In this document: positions 16,989-26,061 of the stretch, in pieces
How positions within the stretch are numbered: position 1 is the first letter of the stretch
Layout of the letters: the number at the start of each line of letters is the position of its first letter
DNA from: Microbacterium maritypicum MF109
GTDB taxonomy: Bacteria; Actinomycetota; Actinomycetes; Actinomycetales; Microbacteriaceae
DNA: 64,000 nucleotides
Reading direction: 5' to 3'
Assembly: GCF_000455825.1 (NCBI RefSeq)
Contig: NZ_ATAO01000206.1
Span: 602,328 to 666,327 of the forward strand
The notes under the pieces: model-generated
What the model saw: the letters and a program-made list of their open reading frames with translations, nothing else
Told to the model about the DNA's origin: nothing
The model's database searches: none
Program-made: the position numbers and the translations under genes

Positions 16989-19900
16989 GTGGCTTTCGCC
17001 CATCTGCACGTCCACACCGAGTACAGCGCCCTCGATGGCCTGACTCGAGTCAGCGACCTGTTCCCGCACATCGCATCGCTCGGACAGACCGCCGTGGCGA
17101 CAACCGATCATGGGAACCTCGCAGCGTGCTGGGCGGCGCAGCAGCGCGCAGACGCCACCGGAGTGAAGTACATCGCCGGATGCCTACTCGCCGGGCAGGA
17201 AATCATCACCGACCGGGGCATCAAGCCCGTTGAGGAAATCACTGCCGGCGATCAGGTTCTCACCCATCGCGGGCGGTTCCGCCCGGTGCTTCGGACCATG
17301 ACACGACGCCACCGAGGCCACGCCTACCGGATCCATCTGGCCGACAGGTACTCCAGGCCGCTGATCCTCACGGATGAGCACCCGATCCTGATTCGCGATA
17401 ATCACGGGAACACGGAGTGGCTGAAGCCGGGCGAGATCGCCGCCGGGCGCGCGAATCGGCACGGTGGCAGCGAGTCCTGGATGTCGTACGTATGTCTGCC
17501 GAAACTGCAGTCCGCCACCCAAATTCTCCAGGTATCGGACTACCTGCCGGCGGGCGAACGATGGTCTTTCATCGGCAGCGTGCTCGGGAAGCGCTCATCT
17601 GTTCGCAACCGGCGGGTCCGATGGAAGAAGTTCCCTGCGGTCCTGGATATCGATCACGAGTTCGCGTACTACATGGGTCTGTTTGCCGCGGAGGGTTCAT
17701 TCGGCCGCCATCGCGACGGCCGCCTGACCGGGCGGATGACATTCGACCTTCACCGTGACGAGACCGCCTATGCGCAACGAGTGGCGAAGTTCGCTGAGTC
17801 GTTGGGTGGCCGGGTTCAGATTCGCGAGCGTAGGACGAACTCTCTCGTCGTCGACGTAGCGCTCCTCCCGCTCGCCCACGTGATGGACTCGCTCATCGGG
17901 TCTGGAGCAGACAGCAAGCGCGTCCCAGCCCAGATTCTCCAGGCGCCCGAACCCGTTCGGGAGAGCTTCGTCGAGGGTCTGGTCGACGGTGACGGCCGGA
18001 GTGCGGTGCCTGACGACTCCGGACGGAGGGGGCAGTTCCGGACAACTTCGCGCGATCTGGCCTGGGGGCTCCGCACGCTCCTGACCGACCGCGCACTCTT
18101 CCTGGGCATCTCGGAATCCCACCCCGCCGGAAAGCGCCCCATCTACGCAGTCAGCTACCGAGAGGGCGCCGCATACCGGCGGACGTTCGACGACGAGAAC
18201 TTCGTGTACCGTCCCATACGCGCGATCGAGCGATTCGATCTCGATGACGACGTCTACAACTTCGAGGTCCAGGACGACAACTCCTACGTCTCCGACTTCG
18301 TCCTGCACAACTGCGAGTTCTACCTCGCGATCGGCAGCCGGTTCGACCGGAACGTGCTGTGGGTCGACTCTGACGACAACAGCGCCGACGAGGACGGGGC
18401 CCGGCCCGACGAGGACACTGCGACCGATGGCGAAGAGCGCGGCGAGGAGCAGCGCAGCGGAGCGGATGGCCGGAAGGCTCGACGGTACATGCACCTCACC
18501 GTGCTCGCCGCGACGCCCGCAGGCTGGACGAATCTCGTCCGGCTGAACAACCTCGCGCAGGAGTCCATCTGGCAGAAGCCCCGGATCGACTTCGAACTGC
18601 TGGCTCAGCACGCAGAAGGCCTGATCGTCCTCACTGGATGCCTCGGTGGGCCGGTCCTCGGCCCGCTTAGCCGCCGGAATGCCGCGGTCGAACGGATGAC
18701 GGAGCTCGAGGCCCAGCTGCGGGACGACGATGCGAAGCAGGGCACCGAAGCGGCCTTGTCCGAAGAGGAGCGTACGCAGCTGACGAACCAGCTGATCGAC
18801 GCGTCCGCGGACGCGAACGCCGCCTGCGAGAACCTCGAAGCCCTCATCGGCGCGGTCGGACGGGAGAACGTCTACGTCGAGCTCATGGAGCACGGCATCC
18901 CCTCCGAATCGGAGATCCTCAGCGACGCGGTCGCCCTCGCGAGGGAGTACGGGGTCGGCATCGTCGCCACCAACGACTCTCACCACACGCATGCTGAGGA
19001 CGCCGACGCCCACGCCGCCTGGCTGCTCGTGCAATCGAAGAGCACCCTCGACAACCCGAAGTACGCGTTCCACGGGGAGGGCTACTGGCTGAGGAACGAG
19101 GAGGAGATGCGCGCCCTCCGCCCCGAGGACTGGTGGCAGGAGGCTTGCGACACCACCCAGCAGATCGCGGATCGCTGTGCGCCGAGGACGCTACCGACCT
19201 GGCGGAACCTCATGCCGTCGTTCGAGACGCCCCCTGGCCACGACAGCAACCTGTCGTACCTGTTCCACATGCTCCGTGCCGGCGCGCACCGCCGCTACGG
19301 CGGGATCGACGCGGACACCCAGGCCCGCGTCCGCAGCGAGGTCGATGTCATCGCCGGCGCCGGCATGGTCGACTACTTCCTGATCGTGGAGGACCTCATC
19401 TCCTGGGCACGATCCACCCGTCCTGTCGCCCCAGGCGGTGAGCCGAAGAAGCCCATCCTCGTCGGGCCCGGTCGCGGATCCGGAGGCGGATCTGAGGTCG
19501 CGTACCTGCTGAACCTCACCCAGGTCCCGCCCCGCCCGAACGGTCTTCTGTTCGAGAGGTTCTACGAGCTCGGACGCAGCGAGCCGCCAGACTTCGACAT
19601 CGACTTCCCGGAGTCGCGTCGCGACGCGGTGATCGAGTACCTCGGCCACCGCTACGGCCGCGCGAATGTCGCGTTCCTTGGAACCTTCATGGTCGACCGG
19701 ACCAAGGCCGCGATCAAGCATGCAGCGCGCATCCTCTCGCTCGATGCCCTTGGCGCGAAGATGACCGATCTGGTCCCTCTGGTCAGCGCGAAGCCGATGG
19801 CGCCCGATGCGATGATGGACCCCGAGCAGCCCGCAGCAACTGAGTATCGGCGGATGGTCGAGAACGACTCGAACGCCCGCCGGATCCACGAGTATGCGGC

Positions 19901-22148
19901 TCGGTTCCACGACGTCATTGCCGGCTACGGCATCCACGCTTCCGGCATCATCGTGTCGGCTGTCCCCCTCGCCGACCTCGTGCCGCTGCGCCGCTCAAAG
20001 CGGGGCTGGGTGATCCAGTGGTCCGGCACCGACGCCGAGCAGCTCGGGCTCCTCAAGGTCGACGTGCTCGGACTCCGTTCCCTGGATGTCGTCGACAAGG
20101 CCGTGGAGTACATCCGCGAGTCCACAGGCGAAGACCTGGACTGGATGTCGCTGCCGGACCCAGCCGCAACGCACACAGGCGTTGAGGCGTCACGGATGTC
20201 GGCCGCGTGGAAGGTCATGGCTGAGGGGCGCACTGCCGGCATCTTCCAGCTCGAGTCCCCGGCGATGACGGAGCTCGCCATGAGCGTCGCCCCGAACAGC
20301 CTCAACGACGTCTCCGCACTCGTCGCGCTCTTCCGGCCCGGTCCGATGGCTGCCGGGATGCACGAGACGTACGCGCGCCGCAAGCGAGGCGAGGAGCCCG
20401 TGGACTACCGGGTCTTCACCGCGGACCCGGCCGAGCAGGCGCAGATCGCGACGGTCCTCGGGGAGACCTACGGGGTGATCTGCTACCAGGAGCAGATCAT
20501 GCAGCTCGGCACCGTCGTCGCGGGTATGGACGCCTCGGAGCGCTCGAAGCTCCGCAAGGCCGTCTCGAAGAAGAAGAAAGACATGATGGATGCGACCCGC
20601 GAGCGGTTCGTCACCGGCGCCGTCGAAGAGATCCGGGACGCATCCGGCGCAGTCATCAAGATGGCGTTCGCAGAGACCACGGCGGTCACGCTGTGGGACA
20701 TGATCGTGGGCTTCGCCGAGTACGCGTTCAACCGCGCACACTCGGCAACCTACGGGCTGCTCTCGTACGTCACCGCCTATCTGAAGGGCAACTGGCCAAC
20801 GGACTTCGCGGCCGCGACCCTCGCGGTGACAGACGGCGACCAGAAGCGGATCCAGATCCTCCGCTCACTGCGAGACGAAGGCGTTGAGGTCCTGCCGCCA
20901 GATGTGAACCGTTCTCGCGCTGAGACGTTCCCCGAGCGTGCAGGCGCGATCCGGTTCGGGCTGTCAGAGATCAAGGGCCTGAACAAGGCGCTCGGTGGGC
21001 TGATCGTCACGGAGCGAGAGCGTTCCGGGAAGTTCGAGTCCCTCCACGACATCATCCGACTCGTGAACGTCCCCCGTGCTGACGGAGACAAGACGACAGC
21101 GGCAGCCGTGAAGTCGAACGACATCCGGAATCTGATCGACTCCGGCGCGGTGGACGCCTTCGGTCCTCGACTCGGACAGACGCTCACTGCAGCGGCAGCC
21201 GGGCTCGAAGCTTTCCCTCCTCCGCCGATGGAGTGGGGAGTCCTCGAGCGGGCCACTCGCCAGCGCGATCGCCTGCTGGTCTCCCTGGGCGAGCATCCGC
21301 TGCTTGCCCTAGCCGACCAGGTTGACACGGTGACGATCCGAGCATCGGGCGCTTCCCAGTTCGATCGCAAGCCCGTGCGGGTCGAGCAGGTTCCGGACCG
21401 TCCCGGCGAGATCGTCCACGTCCTGGCGGTTCTCGGAGCGTGGTCGGAGCGTGTGTACTCGAAGGGCCGCATGGCGAACCTCCGTATCGACGGGATCGAC
21501 CAGTCCATCCCGGGAACGATGTGGGACTCAGAGCTTGCCGAGCACAATCGCTCACCTCTGACACGCCCGCTCGTCGGTGACATCGTCACCGTGCACGGCA
21601 AGGTCCGGTACCGAGAGATCCTCACCGACCCTCGGGACCCCGACTCCGAGACGGTGAGCGTCAAGGAGATGCAGGTCTACAGCGTCCGGAAGGTCGACGT
21701 AACCGATCCGGCCATCGGGTCGTTCCCGCCTTCCCCGTACCCACGGATCGATTTCACCGCCCCACCGGAGGCTGTGCGGGAGCCGGTCGTCTATTCACCG
21801 CCGCTGTTCGTCGACGATGAACCGGTGGCGCCTGCGGAACCCGAGCCTCCTGCGCCGTTCACAGCTGAGGCGCCCGTGCCGTCTGCCACGCAGTCGGCCG
21901 CCGTGGCGACCCTCGAAGCACCGCCTGCGACGGGCGTGTGGAGCATCGAACCAGGGATGACAGCCGGAGTGCCGGTCTCCGCAGGGTGGGCGCCGTCTGC
22001 GGCGATCGCGAACGCTGGGGCCCTCATCGACCGAGCCTCCCAGCGAGAGCTGCTCGCCGCGCTGAAAGCGGCCCACGCAGCACACCAGGCCACCACGTAC
22101 ACCGCTTCCCGGGACGGCGATGCCGTGCTGGTGCTGCAGCTGGAGTGA
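16989..22148 (+). CDS. dnaE: DNA polymerase III alpha subunit (DnaE type), intein-containing
   Basis: 1719 residues including a 377-residue intein. The N-terminus AHLHVHTEYSALDG and TDHGNL is the PHP domain; the polymerase palm follows with GPGRGSGGGSEVAYLL and PPDFDIDFPESRRDAV (catalytic Asp pair), then FQLESPAM and LFRPGPM. It is a replicative C-family polymerase of the element. The GTG at 16989 has AAGGAG five bases upstream. After the intein there is an Asp/Glu-rich insertion (about residues 455-495), and the C-terminus has a Pro/Ala-rich tail. A private polymerase suggests autonomous replication after excision. Confidence 0.93.
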   Translation: MAFAHLHVHTEYSALDGLTRVSDLFPHIASLGQTAVATTDHGNLAACWAAQQRADATGVKYIAGCLLAGQEIITDRGIKPVEEITAGDQVLTHRGRFRPVLRTMTRRHRGHAYRIHLADRYSRPLILTDEHPILIRDNHGNTEWLKPGEIAAGRANRHGGSESWMSYVCLPKLQSATQILQVSDYLPAGERWSFIGSVLGKRSSVRNRRVRWKKFPAVLDIDHEFAYYMGLFAAEGSFGRHRDGRLTGRMTFDLHRDETAYAQRVAKFAESLGGRVQIRERRTNSLVVDVALLPLAHVMDSLIGSGADSKRVPAQILQAPEPVRESFVEGLVDGDGRSAVPDDSGRRGQFRTTSRDLAWGLRTLLTDRALFLGISESHPAGKRPIYAVSYREGAAYRRTFDDENFVYRPIRAIERFDLDDDVYNFEVQDDNSYVSDFVLHNCEFYLAIGSRFDRNVLWVDSDDNSADEDGARPDEDTATDGEERGEEQRSGADGRKARRYMHLTVLAATPAGWTNLVRLNNLAQESIWQKPRIDFELLAQHAEGLIVLTGCLGGPVLGPLSRRNAAVERMTELEAQLRDDDAKQGTEAALSEEERTQLTNQLIDASADANAACENLEALIGAVGRENVYVELMEHGIPSESEILSDAVALAREYGVGIVATNDSHHTHAEDADAHAAWLLVQSKSTLDNPKYAFHGEGYWLRNEEEMRALRPEDWWQEACDTTQQIADRCAPRTLPTWRNLMPSFETPPGHDSNLSYLFHMLRAGAHRRYGGIDADTQARVRSEVDVIAGAGMVDYFLIVEDLISWARSTRPVAPGGEPKKPILVGPGRGSGGGSEVAYLLNLTQVPPRPNGLLFERFYELGRSEPPDFDIDFPESRRDAVIEYLGHRYGRANVAFLGTFMVDRTKAAIKHAARILSLDALGAKMTDLVPLVSAKPMAPDAMMDPEQPAATEYRRMVENDSNARRIHEYAARFHDVIAGYGIHASGIIVSAVPLADLVPLRRSKRGWVIQWSGTDAEQLGLLKVDVLGLRSLDVVDKAVEYIRESTGEDLDWMSLPDPAATHTGVEASRMSAAWKVMAEGRTAGIFQLESPAMTELAMSVAPNSLNDVSALVALFRPGPMAAGMHETYARRKRGEEPVDYRVFTADPAEQAQIATVLGETYGVICYQEQIMQLGTVVAGMDASERSKLRKAVSKKKKDMMDATRERFVTGAVEEIRDASGAVIKMAFAETTAVTLWDMIVGFAEYAFNRAHSATYGLLSYVTAYLKGNWPTDFAAATLAVTDGDQKRIQILRSLRDEGVEVLPPDVNRSRAETFPERAGAIRFGLSEIKGLNKALGGLIVTERERSGKFESLHDIIRLVNVPRADGDKTTAAAVKSNDIRNLIDSGAVDAFGPRLGQTLTAAAAGLEAFPPPPMEWGVLERATRQRDRLLVSLGEHPLLALADQVDTVTIRASGASQFDRKPVRVEQVPDRPGEIVHVLAVLGAWSERVYSKGRMANLRIDGIDQSIPGTMWDSELAEHNRSPLTRPLVGDIVTVHGKVRYREILTDPRDPDSETVSVKEMQVYSVRKVDVTDPAIGSFPPSPYPRIDFTAPPEAVREPVVYSPPLFVDDEPVAPAEPEPPAPFTAEAPVPSATQSAAVATLEAPPATGVWSIEPGMTAGVPVSAGWAPSAAIANAGALIDRASQRELLAALKAAHAAHQATTYTASRDGDAVLVLQLE
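17181..18311 (+). other. Intein in DnaE with LAGLIDADG-type endonuclease
   Basis: The segment starts with Cys (CLLAGQEI) and ends with VLHN followed by Cys, so both splice junctions are intact. Block A and B features (GDQVLTH, LTDEHPIL) are present. FAYYMGLFAAEGSFG and VEGLVDGDGRS look like the two LAGLIDADG endonuclease motifs, so it may still home. The insertion splits YIAG from CEFYLAIG in the PHP domain, a highly conserved spot. Confidence 0.93.
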
Positions 22149-22220
22149 CGCATTTTGTCGACCGATGCCCGAGCTGATGCCTCTTATCAGGTAGCGGCGG
22201 CTAATCAGGAGGAACACCGC

Positions 22221-23366
22221 ATGAGCATGCGAGACCCGTACACGCGACCAGCGACAGCGGACGACACCACGGCGCCCGCTGACGTCATTCCGGATGAACC
22301 CGCACGCATCGCTTCGCCGTACGCTCGCCCCGCAGCGAACGGCCAGCCGGCGGACCGAAACGAGCCGGCGCCCTCGCCGCATACGGAGCCGGCGATTCGG
22401 ATCGATCACCGCCCCAACCTCGACAGCGCCGACCCCGCAGACGCTGCCATGTTCCGGCGCCCAGGAGCCTCGGTCGCGGTCGAACGTCGCGGCAACCGGC
22501 GCTCAAGGGCAGAGCGCGGCGAACTCGTGATCGTCAGCTCCGGACGCGGTGGCGGCGGCAAGTCGACAACCGCTCTCGGCCTCGCCGACAAGGCTGCGAA
22601 AGCAGAGCTGTCCTGCATCGTCGTCGACGCGAACCGCGGCCAGCCGGACGTCCGCATCTACATGGCCATCCCCCGGTCGGCTCCCGTCCCGACGATCTAC
22701 GACGCGCACGCGACGCAGGACGTGACCGCGGCATTCATGTTCCCCGGCGACTATGCGACGTACCGGTCGGCGCAGGGCCTGAACACCCCCGACTTCGGGC
22801 TCGTGCTCGGGCCCCGCAGCGCTCAGCAGGCAGACCAGAAGTACTCCTCGCCGCGGGTCTACGGCGACGTGATCGATCATGCGCGGACGCTCGCGGATGT
22901 GGTCATCGTCGACACGCAGATGATGGAGCAGGAGCCCAGTGACCTCTGGCGTCATCTGTTCATCCCGCTGCTTCGTGCAGACGCATGGCTCGTCGCCGTC
23001 ACGGACGATTCCCCTCCCGGCCGGTCGAACCTCGAAGAGCGGCTGCGCGCACTCCGCGAGGACGGTGTCGAATCCGGGCGGACGATGGTCCTCGCCAGCC
23101 ACTACGCCGCGTACACGGACCGAGACGAGGCGCAGCTGAACCAGATCTACAGCGGACTCGGGTCCGTGATCGGCCACACCGATTATGACGAGAAGTATCG
23201 GCAGATGACCCACGACGGTCACCTGGATTCGAGCAACCCCGCCGTCTCTCCGGCCCTGAGCGCCATCCTGTCCCGGGTCACGGGCCGGATCGACCTGTTC
23301 ACCGAGCCCGACCACAGCCGGAACGGACTCCTCGGCCGGATCCGCCGCGGGAAGGGCCGCGCGTGA
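22221..23366 (+). CDS. ParA/MinD-like P-loop ATPase
   Basis: 381 residues. A disordered N-terminal region of about 100 residues rich in Pro and Ala precedes a deviant Walker A motif SSGRGGGGKSTTA, then CIVVDANRGQPD and DVVIVDTQ as Walker B-like strands. ParA-type ATPases partition plasmids or position complexes at the membrane. The ATG at 22221 is chosen for AGGAGG eight bases upstream. It overlaps the next gene by GTGA, so the two are coupled and its partner is probably the following protein. Confidence 0.8.
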   Translation: MSMRDPYTRPATADDTTAPADVIPDEPARIASPYARPAANGQPADRNEPAPSPHTEPAIRIDHRPNLDSADPADAAMFRRPGASVAVERRGNRRSRAERGELVIVSSGRGGGGKSTTALGLADKAAKAELSCIVVDANRGQPDVRIYMAIPRSAPVPTIYDAHATQDVTAAFMFPGDYATYRSAQGLNTPDFGLVLGPRSAQQADQKYSSPRVYGDVIDHARTLADVVIVDTQMMEQEPSDLWRHLFIPLLRADAWLVAVTDDSPPGRSNLEERLRALREDGVESGRTMVLASHYAAYTDRDEAQLNQIYSGLGSVIGHTDYDEKYRQMTHDGHLDSSNPAVSPALSAILSRVTGRIDLFTEPDHSRNGLLGRIRRGKGRA

Positions 23367-24319
23367 TTCTCCACCTCAGCGACCACGACCGCGGGCTGTT
23401 CCCCACCAGCGATACGCTCGCGCAGACCCTCACGCACGTCGCGAACGGTCACGCCGCGTCCCGCCTGCTGGAGTCGGAGTACCCGACGATAGGACTGGTG
23501 GTCTCACTCCCCCAGTTCGCGAGGGCCGACTGGGCAGGGAAGACGAGCATCAACCGGGTGCAGTGGGAATCCGACCCCGAGGGGGCCACCGGCACCGTCA
23601 TCATCGTCCCCCTCGAGACGTCGGCCAACTGCGAGTGGGTCATCGACGACACTTCAGCGGGGCAGTCCACTGGCTCCGTGACCATCTCGGCGGATGGCAT
23701 CTCAGGTCTTCTTCCGCCTCAGGCCGGCGAGGTCCCTCTCGCCGTCGTGCACGATGGCGTCAACGTCGACCGCGCACTGCGGCACATCGTCGAGCTCGGC
23801 TCCAAGGCACAGTTCGACCTCCTCTACAAACTCGGGCCCTACTCGAGGTCGGCGATCGCGACCGCATCCCGACGTATCTACCGCGACATCAACGACTCCG
23901 CCCCTGACGAAGGCGGCGACGTCATCGACCGCGCGGATGCGGAGCAGGTCCTGTCTCGGCTCATGTACGGCTTGGATGGCGAGACCAGCAGCGTCGTGAT
24001 GCGGATGATCACTCGCGTTGCGACGACGGGGGCTGCGATCCGCACATCCACGATGAAGTACATGGCCACCGCGATCTGGTCCGCAGCGGAGAGCATGGTG
24101 CGCTCGCACATCGGAGACCCGCCCATGGGCCGACAGTTGCGACGTATCGCCCGCGAGCTGAAGACCATCGACCCACACCGGGTCCTGGAGACATACCGCG
24201 CGAACCACCCGAAGGCGCTGATCAGCGTGAACCGCGTCCAGGCAGCACTCACCGCCGGCGCCACGATCGGTACGCACAGCCTCGAACTTGACCAGCCGCG
24301 ACCGGACGACAACTGGTGA
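23363..24319 (+). CDS. Unknown protein coupled to the ParA-like ATPase
   Basis: 318 residues, GTG start overlapping the stop of the ParA-like gene. The N-terminal half looks like mixed alpha/beta; the C-terminal half is helical with a regular arrangement (RMITRVATTGAAIRTST, RRIARELKTIDPHRV). It occupies the place of a ParB-type centromere-binding partner but has no recognisable ParB or ribbon-helix-helix motif. It could equally be a T4SS cytosolic factor. Not recognised. Confidence 0.65.
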   Translation: MILHLSDHDRGLFPTSDTLAQTLTHVANGHAASRLLESEYPTIGLVVSLPQFARADWAGKTSINRVQWESDPEGATGTVIIVPLETSANCEWVIDDTSAGQSTGSVTISADGISGLLPPQAGEVPLAVVHDGVNVDRALRHIVELGSKAQFDLLYKLGPYSRSAIATASRRIYRDINDSAPDEGGDVIDRADAEQVLSRLMYGLDGETSSVVMRMITRVATTGAAIRTSTMKYMATAIWSAAESMVRSHIGDPPMGRQLRRIARELKTIDPHRVLETYRANHPKALISVNRVQAALTAGATIGTHSLELDQPRPDDNW

Positions 24320-24350
24320 CGCGCAGCCTCGCGCCCCAGCGGAGAACCTC

Positions 24351-24776
24351 ATGACGATGCCGAGTCTGAACTCAGCGAACCTCAGCCGTGCTGAAGCTGA
24401 CCGGATGAGGGCGGAATGGCTCGTTCGCCTGCACACGGGTGAGACGACTGTGCCGGAGCTGATCCGGCGGTCCTGTGCCCCCGGCTATCACCCGCTTCTG
24501 AGGATCCCCCTGGTCCGCTTGCTTGCCGACCAGGACGGCTGGGGGCGAGCTCGAGCGTTCCGGGCGATCAACCGTTCTCTGGCTCTGCTCGGCAAGCCGC
24601 CGATCAGCAGAGCGGAGGCATCGCGCCTCCCGCTACAGTGGCTACTCGACGCCCGCTCCGGCGGACGTCGGTGCATGGCGCTGAGCGAAGCGGCGAGGCA
24701 GCAGACGCGGGAATCCCGCCCTTGGACGGGGTGGCCATATCTGCCGGAACCAGCGATCATGCACGAAGGGGAATGA
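24351..24776 (+). CDS. Actinobacterial integration host factor (mIHF)-like protein
   Basis: 141 residues. The core has the arrangement of mIHF: a helix rich in Arg/Glu (LSRAEADRMRAEWLVRLHTGE), then RIPLVRLLADQDGWGRARAFR, comparable to the helix-two-turn-helix segment that contacts DNA, where mIHF has a related leucine-rich and GvGK-like stretch. A C-terminal extension is unlike chromosomal mIHF. Family IHF bends DNA and supports phage L5 integration, so a role in excision or partition is plausible. Start 24351 has GGAGA six bases upstream. The resemblance is remote. Confidence 0.5.
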   Translation: MTMPSLNSANLSRAEADRMRAEWLVRLHTGETTVPELIRRSCAPGYHPLLRIPLVRLLADQDGWGRARAFRAINRSLALLGKPPISRAEASRLPLQWLLDARSGGRRCMALSEAARQQTRESRPWTGWPYLPEPAIMHEGE

Positions 24777-24778
24777 CA

Positions 24779-25663
24779 ATGGCGACGGAACAGAACGACA
24801 CGGAGCTGCGGGCCCTCCTCCAGGGCATCGCATCCAGCGCCGAGCCAGCACGCACCGTTCGCGTCAACCAGGTCATCGAGCGTCTCGCCGCCGACCAGAC
24901 GCTGGAAGTCTGGGGCCGGGCGATCGCCCGTCGCTACGCTTCCTCCGGCATCGACTGGGAAGACGCGACGAGCACTCTCACGATCGGGCTGATCCGCAAG
25001 CTGCACGATCTGACACCCGAGACGTTCAACGCCATCCGGATGCCGATCCTGTCGCGCCTGTACTACTGGGCGAAGGATGCCGTCAGCGACTGGGCCGATT
25101 CATCGGCTGTCACCCTGGCCCAGGGGATGGTGGGGATCAGCCGCCGGCACCGTTCGGCGCAGAAGAAGCGGCAGGAGATGGTCGCCGCGCTCGGCCGCGA
25201 GGTCACGCCGGCGGAGGTCGTCGAGGCGTACAACTCCGATGTGCTCGCGCACCGGACGAATGCGGCGAAGCAGGGCGAGATCATCGATGTCGGCGACGTC
25301 ACCGGCGTGTACCTGCGCCGGGGCACGCTCGTCGAACAGCGCCCCGATGACCCGTATGCCGACGGAGACTGGTTCGTCTCCGAGGCCGACACCGGCGAGG
25401 AGGACCTGGAGACGGCGAGTGAGGTCGCTTCGACGATGCAGCTGCTTGAGCGGGACGCTCGCTGCCAGTTCGACCCACCGCACTCCGAGACTGTTGTGCA
25501 GACGCTGCAGGTCTGGTCTCAGATCGTCCTCGCCGGGGAAACACCGTCCGCGAGGGCGGTGGCGAAGGTCATGCACGTCAGCCGTGACCGCGCCGGAGAT
25601 CTGCTCCGTGATGTGAACGGGCTGCTCGAAGTGTTCCGCGAACGAGGCGCGGTCGACGCCTGA
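24779..25663 (+). CDS. Sigma-70-like protein (divergent)
   Basis: 294 residues. The segment GIDWEDATSTLTIGLIRKL followed by a long helical stretch resembles sigma regions 2.1-2.4; SAQKKRQEMVAALGREVTPAEV resembles region 3 with its GRxxTxxEv signature; and near the C-terminus SARAVAKVMHVSRDRAGDLL is a helix-turn-helix like region 4. Start 24779 has AAGGGGA six bases upstream; ATG 24773 overlaps the previous stop and is an alternative. If it is a true sigma factor it is a candidate reader of the class I or II motifs. Function rests on pattern resemblance only. Confidence 0.5.
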   Translation: MATEQNDTELRALLQGIASSAEPARTVRVNQVIERLAADQTLEVWGRAIARRYASSGIDWEDATSTLTIGLIRKLHDLTPETFNAIRMPILSRLYYWAKDAVSDWADSSAVTLAQGMVGISRRHRSAQKKRQEMVAALGREVTPAEVVEAYNSDVLAHRTNAAKQGEIIDVGDVTGVYLRRGTLVEQRPDDPYADGDWFVSEADTGEEDLETASEVASTMQLLERDARCQFDPPHSETVVQTLQVWSQIVLAGETPSARAVAKVMHVSRDRAGDLLRDVNGLLEVFRERGAVDA

Positions 25664-25666
25664 CGG

Positions 25667-26061
25667 TCAGCGACGGTCGAACCAGAACCGGCCGTCGATG
25701 CAGATGAGCGCTGAGGTGCTCGTGACGGGACCGTCGGGGAGGAACGAGGTGATCCCCGGAATGTCGGCGCCAGCGGCCGTCCAGTCGAGGTGGTTCTTGA
25801 ACGGCCACCGGTCGAGGAATGCTCCCGCATCCTCAGGTGTGATCTGCTCGGTGATCGCACGGGCGACGTCCGCGAGCTCGGTGAACTCTCCGAGGAAGGC
25901 CTGCTCTGCGCGCGCGAGCACGTTCCGATCCACGGACGCCCCCGGGTAGATCGCGCTTCACGGTACGCGACGAGAGCCGCGCGGGGGACCTTGTACTGCC
26001 TCCCGTTGAGGTCGAGCTCCGTCAGCGCGAGGGTGATCTCCTGTTCAGAAGTGCTCGTCAT
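25667..26061 (-). pseudogene. Frameshifted small gene (two frames of one protein)
   Basis: A good start at 26061 (AGGAG, eight bases upstream) opens a frame reading TSTSEQEITLALTELDLNGR through RAALVAYREA. Around 25938-25950 this frame loses sense, while the overlapping frame continues naturally with a DRNVLARAEQAFLGEF segment to a stop at 25667. Joining them at the CCCCC/GGGGG run (minus-strand ACCCGGGGGC) or at a GCGCG doublet gives one protein of about 130 residues. It is either a pseudogene, a programmed -1 frameshift or a sequence error. The GTG at 25933 could also start an 88-residue protein alone. No function recognised. Confidence 0.6.

Noticed and set aside
14078..17071. Long open frame on the minus strand opposite the primase-helicase
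   Set aside because: Shadow of the real gene; Arg/Val/Asp-rich, no family features, and lies entirely over a gene with strong domains.
25940..25950. CCGGGTAGATC as a class I motif
   Set aside because: It lies inside the frameshifted gene in the opposite direction to nearby starts and lacks the conserved bases after TA.
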